A model generated the notes under the pieces. It saw only the letters and a program-made list of their open reading frames with translations. It was not told the origin of the DNA and made no database searches. From Anthoceros angustus (taxonomy: Eukaryota > Streptophyta > Anthocerotopsida > Anthocerotales > Anthocerotaceae), in assembly GCA_010909165.1 (NCBI GenBank), contig MU008162.1, positions 1,550,001-1,614,000 on the forward strand: a stretch of 64,000 nt of DNA, read 5' to 3'. The position numbers were made by a program, and so were the translations under genes. This document shows positions 23,289-36,754 of the stretch, piece by piece; positions within the stretch are counted from its first letter, which is position 1, and every line of letters begins with the position of its first letter.

Positions 23289-24213
23289 TTAGTTACATGG
23301 AAAAGTTACATTGGTAGCTGAAATATGAATCACCTGTTTTGCCTCATACCGGAATGTCACTAGGCTGTCATGCGGAAGTTCATGCCCATTAATTACAAGA
23401 CAATCATCTCCAACCCTCTTCAACGTATCACTACCATGGAAACTGAGTCCTATACATGATATGTGTATATTGAAAGGTTCACATGACCGAGCCGAAGTGA
23501 ATTGAGATGTATCACAATCATTTCTGATAAATACTTCAAACTCTATGAGTTCATTTGCTGCGCCAATTTCCGTTTGCTCCACCACAATTGAATGGAGCCC
23601 ACAAGTAATCTTCGGTGGGTTGCAAGGATAGTCGACACCCAATATTTTGAAGTCATAGGGCTCATCTCTATTGTAAACAATCCGAGCAGCTGCTTCAGAC
23701 GCCAATGGTCCAGTTGAACGACATTGTTTCTCATTTGGGATATGTTCCCAAAATCTCACTTTGTTCAAGACCCCTGCAAGGTCCTCTGGAAAAGAGATTT
23801 TGATATCATAAGCCTCGCAACCTTCATAATTATTTGCACATTTGTTGATAAAATATGCTTGAAACTCCTTGTTGGGACCCTCATCGAAAGGGATTGTAGG
23901 GAATTGATGCAGGTGTATCATATCTGTGTCACACCATGGGTATCCTGCACCATGATGAAACACATATTAGAAAAAAATATCATTAACACCATGGTTATGG
24001 CAAGCACAACTTGCTAGAAGACCAGGAAAAATTCATCATTGACAATGCATACGGGATTAAAAATCTGAATATCACAAAGAGGCTATAATAGATGGAAAAA
24101 ACTAATGTACCTGTGAAATTGAAGCCATTGGCAAAGATGGAACCGGTAAGAGTAAATCCAAATAAAATAAATAAACTTACAACCCACTTGATTATCTTAT
24201 GAACCATCTCCAT
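23289..24213 (-). CDS. Secreted TPD1-like protein with two tandem domains
   Basis: Two exons (24213-24111 and 23944-23289) total 759 bases, giving 252 residues. Exon 1 encodes a hydrophobic signal peptide (IIKWVVSLFILFGFTLTGSI). Residues about 170-250 carry the TPD1-like pattern CEPFNIHISCIGL, then LKRVGDDCLVINGHEL and VTFRYE. Residues about 55-145 repeat a related pattern with INKCANNYEGCEAYDIKISF and a matching Cys layout. TPD1 of Arabidopsis is a small secreted ligand of the receptor kinase EMS1 in anther development, and related proteins occur across land plants. Known TPD1 has one such domain, so a double-domain version is notable. Its role here is unknown; the gene is AT-richer than its neighbours. 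Confidence 0.7.
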
Positions 24214-25550
24214 ACGCGCTCCAATTTACTAACAGTGACAGATGAATACAACACTTAGAACATAGAAGCAACAAAGCATGAGCATTTAAGCTTGCATGTG
24301 GCCAACCTAAAGATAACTCAAAGATGAAGGGTACAATCGTACAATCTATTACCTCAAATTAGAGTATATCTCAAGAATAAAAAATATCTATGTTGCGATC
24401 TTATTCAAATTGATAAGTATCAATCCATGCAGTTTTCAAAACTTTGGCAATCATAAATAACATGGTATCACATGAAAGGATAAAATAAGACAATGATGGA
24501 GAGAAAGAATAAACTCCTTGATCATCTTCTTCTTCACATATATAGAACTAATGTCTCTAATATCTCGAGAACATAACAGATCCTAATTAAAATGTCTATA
24601 ATATTTCGAAATAAAATGGATGTTTTGTGGATAAGTATAACCAAATATTACATCAGTTTTATTTTTTGTTTAAATTATTTGAACATAAGTAGCAACTTTG
24701 GAGATCTTCTAAATATGTGAGACTTTTTACAAAGAGTGTGTTTTGTTTTGAAAAAAAAGGATGAGCTAGCGGAATCCGAGTGTCTTGACAACAAGAAGCT
24801 CAACACTTGCCCTTTGTGGGTTGTGGATTGGATGGCTAACGAGATGGTTTTTATTGGTTAGCTTTTATGTGGCGATGGATGCAAAAGCGCACCGTGAAGA
24901 CAATCTTTGGGTATCTATAGCAAATGACGTACCTCACCTTTTCACCCGGATTGGGATTCAAGACTTTTTTTTTTTTTTGGACATTGGTGCCCCTCTCTTC
25001 CAGGCTGCCAAGGATGGTAAGCCTACGGAGGAGGAGAGGAGCCGTTTTGGGGCACTACTGTATCTCAAGCTAAAGCTGGTCCAAAGGGGGATGAACTTGG
25101 AATAAGGCCCAAATCATGGCAAATTTCACGCCAATTATCATGCATAGAACCACATTCATTCTCAATATATTACCAGTATGCTTCCCCTTTTTCATGCACC
25201 AAGAATAGATGTTGTCATTCCTTTACAAAAATCACGTGATCGATAGTAGAAATAGTAAACCCATGATCAATTATTTGTTTCACTTATAGTTATATAATAG
25301 CTTGTATATGGACATATATTAGTGTGGCAATCTCGATAAGGCATATTTTTTGTATAATACTCTTGCAATGACATGTAATTTTGATGAAATTTAATTTTTG
25401 TATAGTACTCTTCCATGGCAATTTATTCTCGATAAGATTTTTTTTTGTAGATAATACTCTCTAGATGATTCTCGATAGGATGTAGTTTTTGCTGTAAAGC
25501 TAATAGATGCAAGCCTATATATGTAGAGCCAGAGTTAGTCCATTGCAAGG
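24214..25550. other. AT-rich intergenic with a coding relic
   Basis: Bases 24745-25105 (+) contain broken protein-like frames, for example LNTCPLWVVDWMANEMVF and later KPTEEERSRFGALLYLKLK, interrupted by stops and a 14-base T run near 24967. I do not recognise the family. The remainder is AT-rich without supported features. Confidence 0.35.
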
Positions 25551-26082
25551 ATGGATGGAGACTTCATTATGAAAAAGAGTCCTCTGCAGGTGCTATAGCA
25601 TAGACTTACAAGGTAGTTTTTACTTATATTATATGTTTAGTTTATTATTTTTAATATGTGTATTGATTATTTTTCTAACACTTGATAGTGGGTACATATT
25701 TCAGATGGGTCCAAGAGAGGTAAGAGTATCCAAAACATCTAAGGAGATAAGGGAGCTCTTATTCAAAAAGCCAAAATCTACCGTTGGAGGATGTATCCAT
25801 TCTGCATATTTTATTCGATTGACCGTGCATATGCAAAAGATAGCAATGAGGGAAAATGTTAAAGTGGAGGTCTTTACTGAGATGGGAGATGAGCGTTATG
25901 ATAGAGATGGTGTAGAAATCAAACACATGAAAGCTACTATGGATACTCCAGGATATCTTACAATGGAGTTTTACGATAAACCCGCAGCTTGTGTTTATTT
26001 GAACCAATATTGTGAACTCTTGTTTAAAACAGAGGACTTTGAGTTGATAAGCGATAGAATAATTTTTCCAAATATAAAGTAA
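25551..26082 (+). CDS. Hypothetical protein
   Basis: Exon 25551-25589 (MDGDFIMKKSPLQ) can join exon 25705-26082, which encodes about 125 residues beginning MGPREVRVSKTSKEIRELLF and ending in FELISDRIIFPNIK. An alternative without splicing starts at 25633 and reads the AT-rich 'intron' as MFSLLFLICVLIIFLTLDSG, which would serve well as a signal peptide. The body alternates beta-like segments (GCIHSAYFIRLTVHM, VKVEVFTEMGD, GYLTMEFYD) with charged turns. No family is recognised. It lies 1.3 kb from the TPD1-like gene, and the two share low GC. Confidence 0.45.
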
Positions 26083-27608
26083 GTATCTTATACTTGCTCA
26101 AGTTGCCTGACTGTCCTTGATCTTCATAGTTAGTTAGAAGTGGTAAAACTTGATAGATATTAAACAGAGAATAACTATAGCATTTGGGCCAAGATGTCAT
26201 TGACATGAAATAAAAAATGCTCTCTCTAGCAAGTCTCACACTTGGAAAACAGATACATTCAATCGGCATGGGCCATCCCAATTTAAACTAGGCTTCTTTA
26301 ATACACATTTTACTAGCTTATCCCACTGTAAACTAGGTTTCTTCTAGGCATATTTCAACTACCTAAGGTATCTTCCTCTTAGCATGGGGTAATTATTAAC
26401 CGTGCTGATTGTAAATTGTATACCTACATACATCTGCTCAGGATGTTCTGATCTCTTTTGTTGGAGCATAATCTCATGAACGCTGGATGGTTAGATAGAC
26501 CGCCGCCTTTGGTTAAGTTTGACCCTTCTATTCAAATTCCTCGACTGCCAAAGATGGTGTCGGACACCTTGTTTGTGGTGAGAGTGTTGGACACCTTGTG
26601 CTGCTATGGACACAGATGATGTATTAGCGACAGCCATCCGTAATGGCAGATTCTTGAAACACCACTTCGCCCCCTGCTTCTGCTCAATCTCTTCATCACC
26701 CACAACTTGCCGTGCGTTTTTTGGTGGCTTCCAGCCTTCAATTCCATCCAAACCTTCACCTCAGGACAGAAACTAGAAACTCCATCCTTGTAACGTAAGG
26801 TTCTATTCACCACGAATCCCTGAACTTGACTACCCACTCCTTGGACCAGAGTGACCAAGGAGGAATGGGATTCTTGATAATTCTCGCTGCTCGGAGCTTT
26901 CCTGTTCAGGGCCGGGCGACCCTGTTGTCCGTTCAGGATGAACAAGGCGGAGCCCAAGGCAGCACGAGCCAAGTCATCCGATGACTTGCCAAGTTTATGC
27001 CCAGCGTCCTCTCTCACAATCGTCTCAAACAGCACATCAGACGACGCTGCCTGTTTGTTCCATCTCACAAAGCGGGACGCCTATTTACTTCCAACTCCAC
27101 GGTTGCCTGAGATCACCAGAATTTGAGCTCTACTCTACAAGAAATTGCTGCTGGCTGTATTTGATGAGTCTGCGTTTTGATCTCCAAAAAATCTGGGGCA
27201 TCTATGTTTTCAGCTGTTACCGCTGGGAGCCATCAGGGCGCAATGATTTTTCTGCTGGGGCCGAAGGTGCCATCTCTGCAGGACTGGGGAATTAGCTCAC
27301 GCATAGATAGATACAAGTCTCCTGGATGTTAGAAGGATATCTGCCTATTTCCTGCTGCATGATGCTTATGTGCTCTTGGGGTCGTAGGGTTTGTCGGATG
27401 GGTCTTGCGCAATGTTTGGATCGTACGGTTGTGGAGGGGATGGAAAGCCAGTGCGCAGGTGATGCGACCCTGATGTCCAGGCTCGGGGCGGAGAATTGAA
27501 GAGCGATTTCTGGATGATGCGGCCACAGAGTCGTCCTTCCCCTGGCAGCATTTTTTGCAGGGGTTGATTCCAGCAGAGCTACTCCAGGGATCGCCCAAAA
27601 GATTCAAA
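26083..27608. other. Intergenic with one uncertain minus-strand frame
   Basis: A frame at 27068-26604 (-) encodes about 150 residues, including LVTLVQGVGSQVQGFVVNRT and EVKVWMELKAGS. These have a faint cystatin-like look but lack the QxVxG loop, so no function is given. The rest holds no supported feature except the probable kinesin promoter. Confidence 0.3.
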
Positions 27609-30600
27609 ATGCCTTTCCTCGGTCGTCCCAAGATGCCAAACCTTACGGTGCCGGATTGCCGGATCAAAGTGTTTCTGAGGCTAAGACCGTCGGCAAGACC
27701 TTCCAAAACGATCCACATTGATGAGAAAACCAACACCGTGCGGATTGACTGGCAGAAGTACAACGCCGGAGGAGCTCCAAAACATTATACTGACCAGATG
27801 GTGTTCCCTTTTGATCATGTCATTCAGGTTGGCCCCAGAGTACTTTGTTCTCCACTTTTAACCTAGAGAGGTATGCTGAATACTGGAGCTTCTCCTGTCA
27901 CAGACTACCAGCCAAACTTCTGTTTATGATATCTGCTGCAAGCGACTGGTGGAAGAAGCTTTATGTGGTTTCAATGGGACTATTATGGCATATGGGCAAA
28001 CAGGATCTGGCAAGACCTTCACGATGACAGGAGATCCGAAGGTTATGTCTGTGTCGAGCAACACTGCGGATGGGTGTGCTGCACAGGTTTCATGACCCTA
28101 AAACCTGTGTGACGTTGCAGCCTTTTGGAGGAGAGTATCGGGGTGTTACACCTCGTGTTATACAACGGCTCTATGCTGAGAAAGAAGCAAAGCCACAGCA
28201 GAGGATTGTGATTTATGTCTCATACCTGGAGATATACAATGAGGTCTGCATGTTGGTTTCACCACTTGGTTGCCAAATCTGTGACACTTGCCCTGTCCGC
28301 CCATTATCTCATGAGCTGAACCTTGCAAATCGCTGCAGGGAATATATGATCTGCTTGCCAAGCCACCTGGAATATCAGGCCGTGTTGTTCAGCTCCTTGA
28401 AGACTTCGAGGGTCATCAAGAATTGCGAGGGGCTAATAAGATCAAATGTCATAACGCAGAGGAAGCTCTTGCATTCTTTTTTGAGGGAGAGAAGCACAGG
28501 TGTAATGCTGCACACATCCTCAATGAGGTTCGTGGCGTTCTTTTCTTAGAGCGTTTGAGGATCACCATGCTTGGTAGATTGTAAAAGGTGATATACGCGC
28601 ATGACATCAACGGATGTAGCAAATATGGGGGCAGAGGCAGAAAATGATGATTTCAGTAATTTTTGGCATTTTTCAATTTCTCAGAATTCCAGCAGATCAC
28701 ACTGTATCTTCACTTTGTATGTTGAGCGTCACACTGGGCCGCGGATGTTTCAAGAAACGACACTTGCAAAGCTGAACCTGGTAGATCTAGCGGGCACAGA
28801 AAGAACCAAAAAAATAAAGCCTGAAGGAAAGTCGATGAGGGAGGTCACCTGCATCAACAAGTCCTTATCATTCCTCGAACAGGTAAATGCAAAGCTACAG
28901 GTTTTGTTCTTGATGGCTGTGTGTCTCCTGCTCTGTTCTTCATGGGGTTTGGTACAGGTTAACTAATGTGGTTGTTGCTTTGAAGCGCCTTGCCTTTGGA
29001 CTTGCAGACCATATGGGCGCTGAGGTTGAGCTCATTTGAGCATATACCGTATCGACAAAGCCCGCTGACCACAGTGCTCCGGGATTCACTTGGGGGCAAT
29101 TGTAAGACGATTATGATTGCCTGTGCATGGAGTGAGGACTTTTGCTTGGACGAGACAGTGAGCTCATACCCACACTTAACAGTTGCGACATAGCTGCCCC
29201 CCCTTGTGTATCTTTTTCATCTACTGAAGTTGTCATGCAGATCAGTACTTGCAGGTTTGCTCAGCGTGTGAGATATTTGAAAACGAGACCAGTATTGAAT
29301 AAGAAGTGGACAACAGCTGCAGTGGAGAGGTTTTGTGGTCATGGAAGTTAGCGAGAACAAGTGCTTTTCATAGTAAAGCTTGTGGGCACTTCTAAACAAC
29401 GCGTTCATGGTTGCAGGAGATATGTCAGGCAAATATCTGAGCTCAAGCAAGAATTGGCACTCAGGGATGCACTTTCTGGCAGGACAAACATTTCCTATGA
29501 TGATCTCACGTACGTTTTTAGCAGGGTTTGGGTTAGGAGTCTGTGAGGCGAGAGAGTTTGTTACCATCTGTTCTCCGTCTTTCATTGATTCTACTTGGGA
29601 ACAGGGAGGATCAGAGAGAGGAACTTAAGGAGAAGATTAATGCTTATCTTACGGAGGACGCAGATATTGATAGTGTTCCTGTTGTGAACATCAAACAGGT
29701 TTCTGAAAACTTCCAAATTGCCTGTTCCTTCGGTCTGTGTTAAGTCAGAGAATTGGTTCCTCTTCAGGTGGATGTCTCCAATGGAGATGACCCTGGCAGT
29801 TCTGTGTCATGACTTATGGGTCTCTCTTTCGAAGTTCGTGACACGGGTGGATACATGCTCAGGTGAAAGAATTATTCAGCTTGTTCAAGGAGGCCCAGCT
29901 TTCTCTCCGTGCTGAGGTATTGTTACATACAACTCCCTATGCCGACAGAAACTGCACAACTAGAGACCTTTGTTCACGTGTCTGACCACCTCGTCCATCT
30001 GCAGCTTGAAAAGATGCTGGTTGGCTTCAAAGGCGATCCAGCTCTAGCTCCCCCTGAAGAAGAGCCGTTTCCTGATCCTTGTGATGGACCACTTGCTGTT
30101 GGTCTACTGGCTCCTTTCGTATGTCCTTCTCAAACCTTCAAAGGAATTTCTTTGTTCCAAGGTTTTATAACAGTGGTACCTGGCCCTGAGATGAGCTGGT
30201 CTGTGCAGGGTCTGGACGTTGGTTTAGCACCACCAGGTGCACGCCCTGTGTCTCCGGTGACTACACGTCAAGAACCTCATCCAGATGATCTGCTTGGTGT
30301 GCTTCGGGAACCAGACTTTGATCCAGCAAAAGTGCCAGCTTGCATTTGGGCAGAAGGCAGCAAAGGGAGATGTGCTGTAAGTCCTCAAGGCTCCACTGTT
30401 TGACACCTCCGTGCATTCCTGCTACTTGTAAGTCATATCTCATACCATTTACTGTCAGGCCTTCACCGAGTACAAGCACGCCACAACAGATGGCATTGAC
30501 CAGGACACGTACATGAAAAATAAGCATGATGAAATCAGGTGTGTACTTCACTGCTCTGTGAAGCTGGATCACCTTTGCATCTTTGTAACCCCACTAACTC

Positions 30601-31651
30601 TGTACAATGATGCACAGGCAAAAACGTCGTCACGCACGCGACCTTTGCAACTCTGTGAACGGTTACAAGCTGGAGATAGAAGAGCTGAGAGTAAGACAAA
30701 CATTGGCACTGTTGTTGACGCAAATGGTGGAATTGAAGACCTGCCTGTACATCAACTGCAACGATCTTTCAGCATCTGAAATCTTCCTGTTCTTATAGAA
30801 ACTTCTTGCCGCCGAGAATCAAAGAATCCTAGAACTCAAACAAGCAGCTGAAAAAGCTGCCAAAGAAGCTGCGGAAAGCAGTGGTCCGAAAGATCCTGCT
30901 CCACCCAAGGGTAAGGGAAAAGCTGTCACACCGAAGGGAGAGTCGAAGGGGAAAGCTGCTGCATCGAAGGGAGAGTCTGGTGCACTGAAGAAAGAGCAAA
31001 AGGGCGGAGTTGTTGCACCGACGGGAGAGCCTGGTGCGCCGGACTCTCCTCAGGCAGATCCTTTCATCAACGAGGAAACAATCAAGATGATGCAGAGGTA
31101 TGTGAAAGTAAAATTATCTACACTTTGAGAATCAGGTTATGGCTTACTGTCGCGGATATCGAGCATCTGAGTCCCTGTGCTCTCTCATCATGCAGGTACA
31201 AGTTTTTGAAAGCATCCTACGTAAGGGACCTGAGTGAACTGAAGGAAACGAAAGGCGAAATTGAGGTTCTACGCAGAGAGGTACTTGCTCTATGACCAGA
31301 CAGTTGCTCACACATCCATTCAGGCTGTGTCCATTGAACAAGGTGTCCATCGCACTTGCAGATGCAAGACAGCAAGAAGAAGCTGCTTCTATCCTTCTAC
31401 AGGTGGTTTGAGACCATCTGCCAATTCAAAGGAGAGAAAGATGGAGGGGAATTCATGCTCAGCACTCTTGATGACAAATATGTTCCAATACCCGAAGGTA
31501 CTCTTTCGTTTTTCTTTGAAAGCATTGCGAGCGGCTTGGAAACTCGAGATAAGTCACTTGACGTGCTGCCCTTCTATGTCCTACAGATCCAAGAAGCCCG
31601 CTGTTCACTGGCCCTTACATTCCCCCTGATAAGTTGCCCCCTGCAAAGTAA
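27609..31651 (+). CDS. Kinesin-9 family motor protein
   Basis: Many-exon gene with an N-terminal motor and a KIF9/KIF6-type tail. Exon 1 (27609-27827) starts [20 protein letters not shown]. Exon 2 (27904-28042) carries the ATP loop [16 protein letters not shown]. Later exons give [22 protein letters not shown] (switch I, near 28687), LVDLAGTE (switch II, near 28780), [20 protein letters not shown] (near 29035) and [12 protein letters not shown] (from 29239). The family tail follows: [36 protein letters not shown] and [15 protein letters not shown]. Then come a Lys/Ala-rich coiled segment with short repeats (30799-31098), [37 protein letters not shown] and a stop at 31649-31651. Kinesin-9 motors act in motile axonemes. 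Splicing near 28500-28690 and 28976-29040 is unresolved. Confidence 0.85.
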
Positions 31652-31837
31652 GCACCTGCGCCTTTCGTCAGGCGGCCAATCAACTGTGACAGTTTTGATG
31701 ATAAGCTGGGTTAGACAAAGAAGGTGTATTACCTATGTGTTAAGGACATTCTGGAAACATCCCGAACCGTTTTGAAAATCATTCATTCTACTGGTTGTTT
31801 CTCAAGCAACTTCGCACGTTCGTAACGGCGTGTCACG

Positions 31838-31942
31838 GTTTCTAACGGAACGTCCCAGAATCATCCAGTTCATCCGGACCCTTCTCCGTCGCCGTCCCAG
31901 TTCCAGTGGCTTCTAGATGGCGTGTGCCTCAAGCATATATTG
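31838..31942 (+). promoter_or_regulatory. Heat-shock-element-like site and TATA box before HSP20
   Basis: The run TTCtaacGGAAcgTCCcaGAAtc (about 31840-31862) contains alternating GAA and near-TTC units, as bound by heat-shock factors, with one mismatch in the central TTC. A TATA-like catatat lies at 31934-31940, about 75 bases downstream and 165 bases before the ATG. The spacing fits a heat-inducible promoter. Confidence 0.5.
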
Positions 31943-32102
31943 GCTCAAGCAGGCCTCCAGCTTCAACGAAGTTTATTCAGTAGTCCTCTCTTTTGTCTCT
32001 CCATTAACGCTTACGTCTGTACGATCAACATTGAAGCCTGTTCTTTCTTGCGCATCGTGACTGTCGGCATTTCCATCTCGTGGTTGGAGGGATTTGGTGC
32101 TC

Positions 32103-32783
32103 ATGGCCAACAGATTGATGTCACGGAAATTGGCGGGCGGGCTGCCCAGCCTGAAGTCGTGCTTCAGCGCCAATGGCTTCACCAAGGGCTTGAAGAAGGG
32201 AGAATCCGGCACTTCTCGCACCATGGCTGCGTCGGCGGCGAGGGAGGTCTCGCAAGAGCACGAAGTGGAACGCAACATTGAAGATCAGAGGAAGGCAGGT
32301 CGGTCTGTCGGTCGCGGTGCTATTTCGCCTTTCGGCCTACTCGATCTGTGGCATCCGTTCTTGCCGACCAGGAATTTGAGGCAGCTGTTGGAAACTGTGG
32401 ATGGCATTTTGGAGGAGCCGACCTTGTTCGCGCCTCGATCAGCCAATGTCGCAGTCCCGCGAGCTGTTGGTCGGACGCCTTGGGACGTGGTTGAAGACAA
32501 TGAAGGCTTCCATCTGCGAGTTGATCTCCCTGGTTTGAGTAAGGACGAAGTGAAGGTCAGTGTTGAAGAGAACGAACTTGTCATCCAAGCGGAGCATTCT
32601 GAGAGCGAAAGCAAGTGGAAGTCACGGAGGGGAGCCAGCACCTACTTCGCTCGCCTGAAATTGCCCGAGAATGCCGAGCTCGACCGCGTCAAGGCAGAGC
32701 TCAAGAACGGTGTTCTGGATGTGACTGTGCCGAAGAAAGCGAAGGCTGATCCTAAGAAGGTCATCGATGTTCAAATTTCATGA
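32103..32783 (+). CDS. Small heat-shock protein (HSP20), probably organellar
   Basis: The single exon encodes 226 residues from the ATG at 32103. Small heat-shock proteins are ATP-independent holdase chaperones that form oligomers and bind unfolding proteins. Residues 1-60 (MANRLMSRKLAGGLPSLKSC onward) are rich in Arg, Lys and Ser and lack acidic residues, so a mitochondrial or plastid presequence is likely. The alpha-crystallin domain begins near residue 124 (TPWDVVEDNEGFHLRVDLPG). It includes SKDEVKVSVEENELVIQAE and ends with the A-x-x-x-NGVLDVTVPK signature and VIDVQIS. Organelle HSP20s of the HSP23.6/26.5 group are the closest type I know. A heat-shock-element-like site lies upstream. Confidence 0.92.
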   Translation: MANRLMSRKLAGGLPSLKSCFSANGFTKGLKKGESGTSRTMAASAAREVSQEHEVERNIEDQRKAGRSVGRGAISPFGLLDLWHPFLPTRNLRQLLETVDGILEEPTLFAPRSANVAVPRAVGRTPWDVVEDNEGFHLRVDLPGLSKDEVKVSVEENELVIQAEHSESESKWKSRRGASTYFARLKLPENAELDRVKAELKNGVLDVTVPKKAKADPKKVIDVQIS

Positions 32784-33430
32784 ACATCGTGAACTAACAT
32801 TGCTGTCCCAGTCGATTTGTAGGCAATGTTGCAACTTGCTTTCCTCTCCTTTCTAGTCGATTTTCTGGAAATCTGGTAACTGGCTTCTGAAGAACGAGTA
32901 TATTGTCCCTCGGCTGTAGGACGGTTAGGGAGGCTCACTTTTTGTGCATAGCAATGGAGACCTCAGAAGACTTCTTTTTTGTCCTTCTCAGAGTCTTCAG
33001 TTTAGGTAGAAGCACGAGGAAGAATTCCTTCCTCTTATTGTACTCAAATTATTGAATCATAAGCAAATGCATCTGTTTCAATTCCGGTTTGGCAGGTCCC
33101 TGTGCAGAAAGTAGGAGAAACAGTCCACTTGAAACTATTCGTGCAACAATGGGTACACTCAACCTCCAGAACGAATACTTGAATACTCTAAACACATAGT
33201 GGCACGGTTGTTGCTATGGATTAAAGGTGCGCTAATATTCCAGGCCCATGATTCCTGCCAGAGAGCAAACTCTACTTAGTCTACTGTCGGATCTACTTCA
33301 GCCGCGAAGTACTTGTATGGAATTTACACCTCATCGTGCAGGCAACCTTGCAAAAAGGAGTAAAAGTCTCGCTAAAAAAATGATATCATTTGCTGAGTTG
33401 CAGTTGCAACATGGCAAAGCAATCGACGTC
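32784..33430. other. Convergent 3' intergenic region
   Basis: Between the stops of HSP20 (+) and thiolase (-). No gene seen; both 3' untranslated regions fall here. Confidence 0.5.
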
Positions 33431-36109
<2,679 letters not shown>

Positions 36110-36197
36110 GCTGGATGCAGAACAACGAAATCCTCAAAAACGGAAGTAACTGCAGGAAGCGAAGAAGCATACTGGGCATGACCAGGTGATCCTACAG

Positions 36198-36261
36198 TTA
36201 TCACTGCATGTAAGAAGCACAGATCACGGGGGTGATCTGTGCTCCTTACATGCAGTGATAA
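36198..36261. repeat. Near-perfect 30-bp inverted repeat (hairpin)
   Basis: The left arm (36198-36227) and right arm (36232-36261) are reverse complements over 30 bases with a single mismatch, separated by GGGG. The arms carry TTATCACTGCATGTAAG and its complement. The site lies in the thiolase promoter or 5' leader. No similar copy was noticed elsewhere in the window. Confidence 0.9.
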
Positions 36262-36754
36262 TATTGTTCGCTCTACAGAGAAAAAAGAAAAATTGCAAGA
36301 AGCTGTGACGATGATGCGCTGAATTCCTATCCTGCACGCATCGATCTGAATACGAGGGAGATTGGGTCACCTGGAATGCAGTCGAGAAATTCAACGCCTC
36401 GGCAGCGACGAGCTTCAGAAGAGCAGTCCGCTAGAACCAAAGCAAAACATGTCAGAAGGTCTCGATAATAAGGACACGGGAGTGGAGAGATGAGAGAGAA
36501 GAACCAAGGCCAGTGAGTCGCGACAGGTTTATAACCTCCGACTAGGCCAATTTCATTTAGAGTTTCGCGGGCCAATTTCATTTAGAGTTTCGCGGGAATG
36601 AGCCTTGCATGCGTAAGAATTCAGGTTTCTAAAGACAGAATCGCGGCAAGTCATTTACACATATCCAGAGACGATTGAAACTCCAGGATTTGATGTTGTC
36701 GCAATTGCGCACACCGCGGAGAAGGTGTCGACTATTCAATACATGGAATACAGC
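36262..36754. other. Intergenic with a 25-bp direct repeat
   Basis: Bases 36546-36570 and 36571-36595 are an exact tandem pair (gccaatttcatttagagttt plus cgcgg). Otherwise nothing is supported. The interval separates the thiolase promoter from the 3' end of the WD40 gene. Confidence 0.6.
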
